A DNA stretch of 64,000 nt, from IMG/VR virus record IMGVR_UViG_3300026097_001210, positions 1-64,000 of that record. One strand, written 5' to 3'. Below the pieces are notes generated by a model that saw only the letters and a list, made by a program, of their open reading frames with translations, searched no databases and was not told the DNA's origin. Shown here piece by piece: positions 63,019 through 64,000 of this stretch; the stretch's first letter is position 1; every line of letters starts with the position of its first letter. Origin of the DNA: a virus. Both the position numbers and the translations under genes were made by a program.

Positions 63019-63512
63019 TGCAAACCTTTCTGCCGCATAAAAACTTTGCTAAGACCGCTAGTGTTTTGGATAACAAAAGGCTTAACAAACAAATCTTGGA
63101 ATGCTATCAAGTTCTTAATGTTTTATCAAACAAAGATCCTAAAGCAGCCTGGAGAAACCATCCAGCCGTAAAGATGTGGCGGAACTACGAGTTTGGTCTT
63201 TATAATTATGTTCAAGCAATGATTGTAGAGGCCAACTCTCGTGGAATTAAAACAGACAAGAACGCTGAAAATATTCTTAACTTACGTTACAGGTTTGGCC
63301 TAGAGTGGAGTATGGGCAACCCAGACTGGATGTCTGACAAGCGGCTAATGAAGCGGGTAACTACAACACACAAGGCTAATCTTTTTAAAAAAGAGCCAGA
63401 GTCTTATCCACAATTTCTTAAAGCATTGACCAACAAAAACAACAAGCCCTGTTGCGATAAGTGTCAATATTTTTGGGTAACACATTGGGAGAGTAATAAT
63501 GGAAATATTTAA
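63018..63512 (+). CDS. pyrimidine-dimer DNA glycosylase family protein
   Basis: QTFLPHKNFAKTASVLDNKRLNKQILECYQVL and WRNHPAVKMWRNYEFGLYNYVQAM match the family of phage proteins related to T4 endonuclease V and to small actinobacterial proteins of similar length. T4 endonuclease V uses an N-terminal Thr as nucleophile; here the first residues after Met are Gln and Thr, so activity is uncertain. The last third carries CCDKCQYFWVTH. Likely a DNA-damage repair accessory. Confidence 0.75.
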   Translation: MQTFLPHKNFAKTASVLDNKRLNKQILECYQVLNVLSNKDPKAAWRNHPAVKMWRNYEFGLYNYVQAMIVEANSRGIKTDKNAENILNLRYRFGLEWSMGNPDWMSDKRLMKRVTTTHKANLFKKEPESYPQFLKALTNKNNKPCCDKCQYFWVTHWESNNGNI

Positions 63513-63918
63513 TCTTATTATCTTTATTGTTTTTATTTTGTTGCTTGCGCTTTTTGTTTTTGATTCAGTTAGGTTAAGAATTGTTAATCGTAACCTTTTT
63601 TCAAAATTGGTTCAGGCCGAGATTGATAAAAATACCCTGGCTGATAAGCTAAATAAAACTATTTTAGAGCATAGTGCAGAGAAAAGCGATGGCTTTTTGA
63701 GATTTGTTTCTGACTCAAGGGAGCAAGCGTTTAAGTATATTGAAGAGGTTCAGGATGCCATCAAGGTTTTTGACGAAGAAATTGGAACAACGGTAGAGCA
63801 TTACAAGAAAACTGGTAAATCGCCTACAAGAAAACAAACAGAGCTGCTTAAAAAGATTTCATTAGCTTATGATATTATTATGACGTTAATGCCAAAGGAC
63901 TCTGAAAAAGATGTATAA
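63499..63918 (+). CDS. membrane-anchored helical protein, 139 aa
   Basis: One strong N-terminal membrane helix (about 4-22) precedes a long helical, charged segment (NLFSKLVQAEIDKNTLADKLNKTI) and a final helical bundle. No family recognised. The end overlaps the next start by 8 bases. Confidence 0.65.
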   Translation: MEIFNLIIFIVFILLLALFVFDSVRLRIVNRNLFSKLVQAEIDKNTLADKLNKTILEHSAEKSDGFLRFVSDSREQAFKYIEEVQDAIKVFDEEIGTTVEHYKKTGKSPTRKQTELLKKISLAYDIIMTLMPKDSEKDV

Positions 63919-64000
63919 ATACAATGCTAAAGTTTTAAGAGTGATTGACGGAGACACCGTAGATCTTGAAGTTGATTTAGGTTTTAAGGTTAGTTTTAAA
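63911..64000 (+). CDS. partial staphylococcal nuclease-like gene, truncated by the window edge
   Basis: Only 30 residues lie within the window. MYKYNAKVLRVIDGDTVDLE has the RVIDGDTV signature of the SNase (thermonuclease) OB-fold family, including the Asp that binds calcium. The 3' end is outside the window. Starting at 63911 it overlaps the preceding gene by 8 bases. Confidence 0.75.
   Translation, partial: MYKYNAKVLRVIDGDTVDLEVDLGFKVSFK

Overview
The window is a 64 kb piece of a tailed double-stranded DNA phage (Caudoviricetes). It has portal, HK97-type capsid, tail tube, two tail-assembly chaperones and a very long tape measure, but no sheath or contractile baseplate genes, so the virion is probably a siphovirus. 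The host is probably an actinobacterium: there is a WhiB-like regulator with its four cysteines, a small zinc protein of a type typical of Actinobacteria, ThyX, an r1t-type holin, and many promoters that place the -10 box 5-7 bases before a start codon (leaderless mRNA, common in Actinobacteria). The DNA is AT-rich and favours codons such as AGA, GGA, ACA and ATA. A low-GC aquatic actinobacterium, or a GC-richer host compensated by the phage tRNAs, would fit; the sequence alone does not decide. There is no integrase, repressor pair or attachment site, so nothing here shows lysogeny.

Layout. 0-2.9 kb: a small gene, then a tightly overlapping block of glycosyltransferase, sulfotransferase, APS-kinase/nucleotidyltransferase fusion and a DUF2061 membrane protein, which reads as a surface-sulfation module. 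2.9-8.4 kb: glycine-rich and LamG-like tail proteins. 8.4-16.4 kb: portal, protease-scaffold, major capsid, head-tail connectors, tail tube. 16.4-34 kb: duplicated tail-assembly chaperones, a 2,900-residue tape measure, distal tail and tip proteins. 34-47 kb: replication and recombination (DnaB-type helicase, primase, likely SSB, DnaE polymerase, MazG, RecA-like protein, DEDD exonuclease, Cas4-like and RuvC-like nucleases, IMPDH/GMPR-family enzyme). 47-49.6 kb: terminase, far from the portal. 49.6-57.7 kb: class Ib ribonucleotide reductase (nrdI, nrdE, nrdF, nrdH), papain-like protease, tRNA cluster, ThyX and four HNH/endonuclease VII genes scattered among them. 57.7-58.9 kb: the only minus-strand genes, three small likely structural proteins. 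58.9-60.5 kb: lysis (tiny cationic peptide candidate, M23 endolysin, membrane protein, holin). 60.5-64 kb: small accessory genes including FmdB-like, dCMP deaminase, WhiB and a pyrimidine-dimer glycosylase relative; an SNase-like gene runs off the end.

How it fits together. RNR, NrdI/NrdH, dCMP deaminase, ThyX, MazG and the IMPDH-like enzyme reshape the nucleotide pool for the phage-encoded replisome. tRNAs with anticodons for A-ending codons (Arg TCT, Gly TCC, Thr TGT, a possible Ile TAT) match phage codon use. Late genes seem to be driven by many separate extended -10 promoters (TGnTATAAT) in two forms: leaderless (TATAAT-N5-7-ATG/GTG) and TATAAT followed almost at once by a strong Shine-Dalgarno. 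The four-gene sulfation block, the leaderless promoter family, the split duplicated chaperones, the unusual D-arm-less tRNA-like gene and the inverted cassette are the most notable features.
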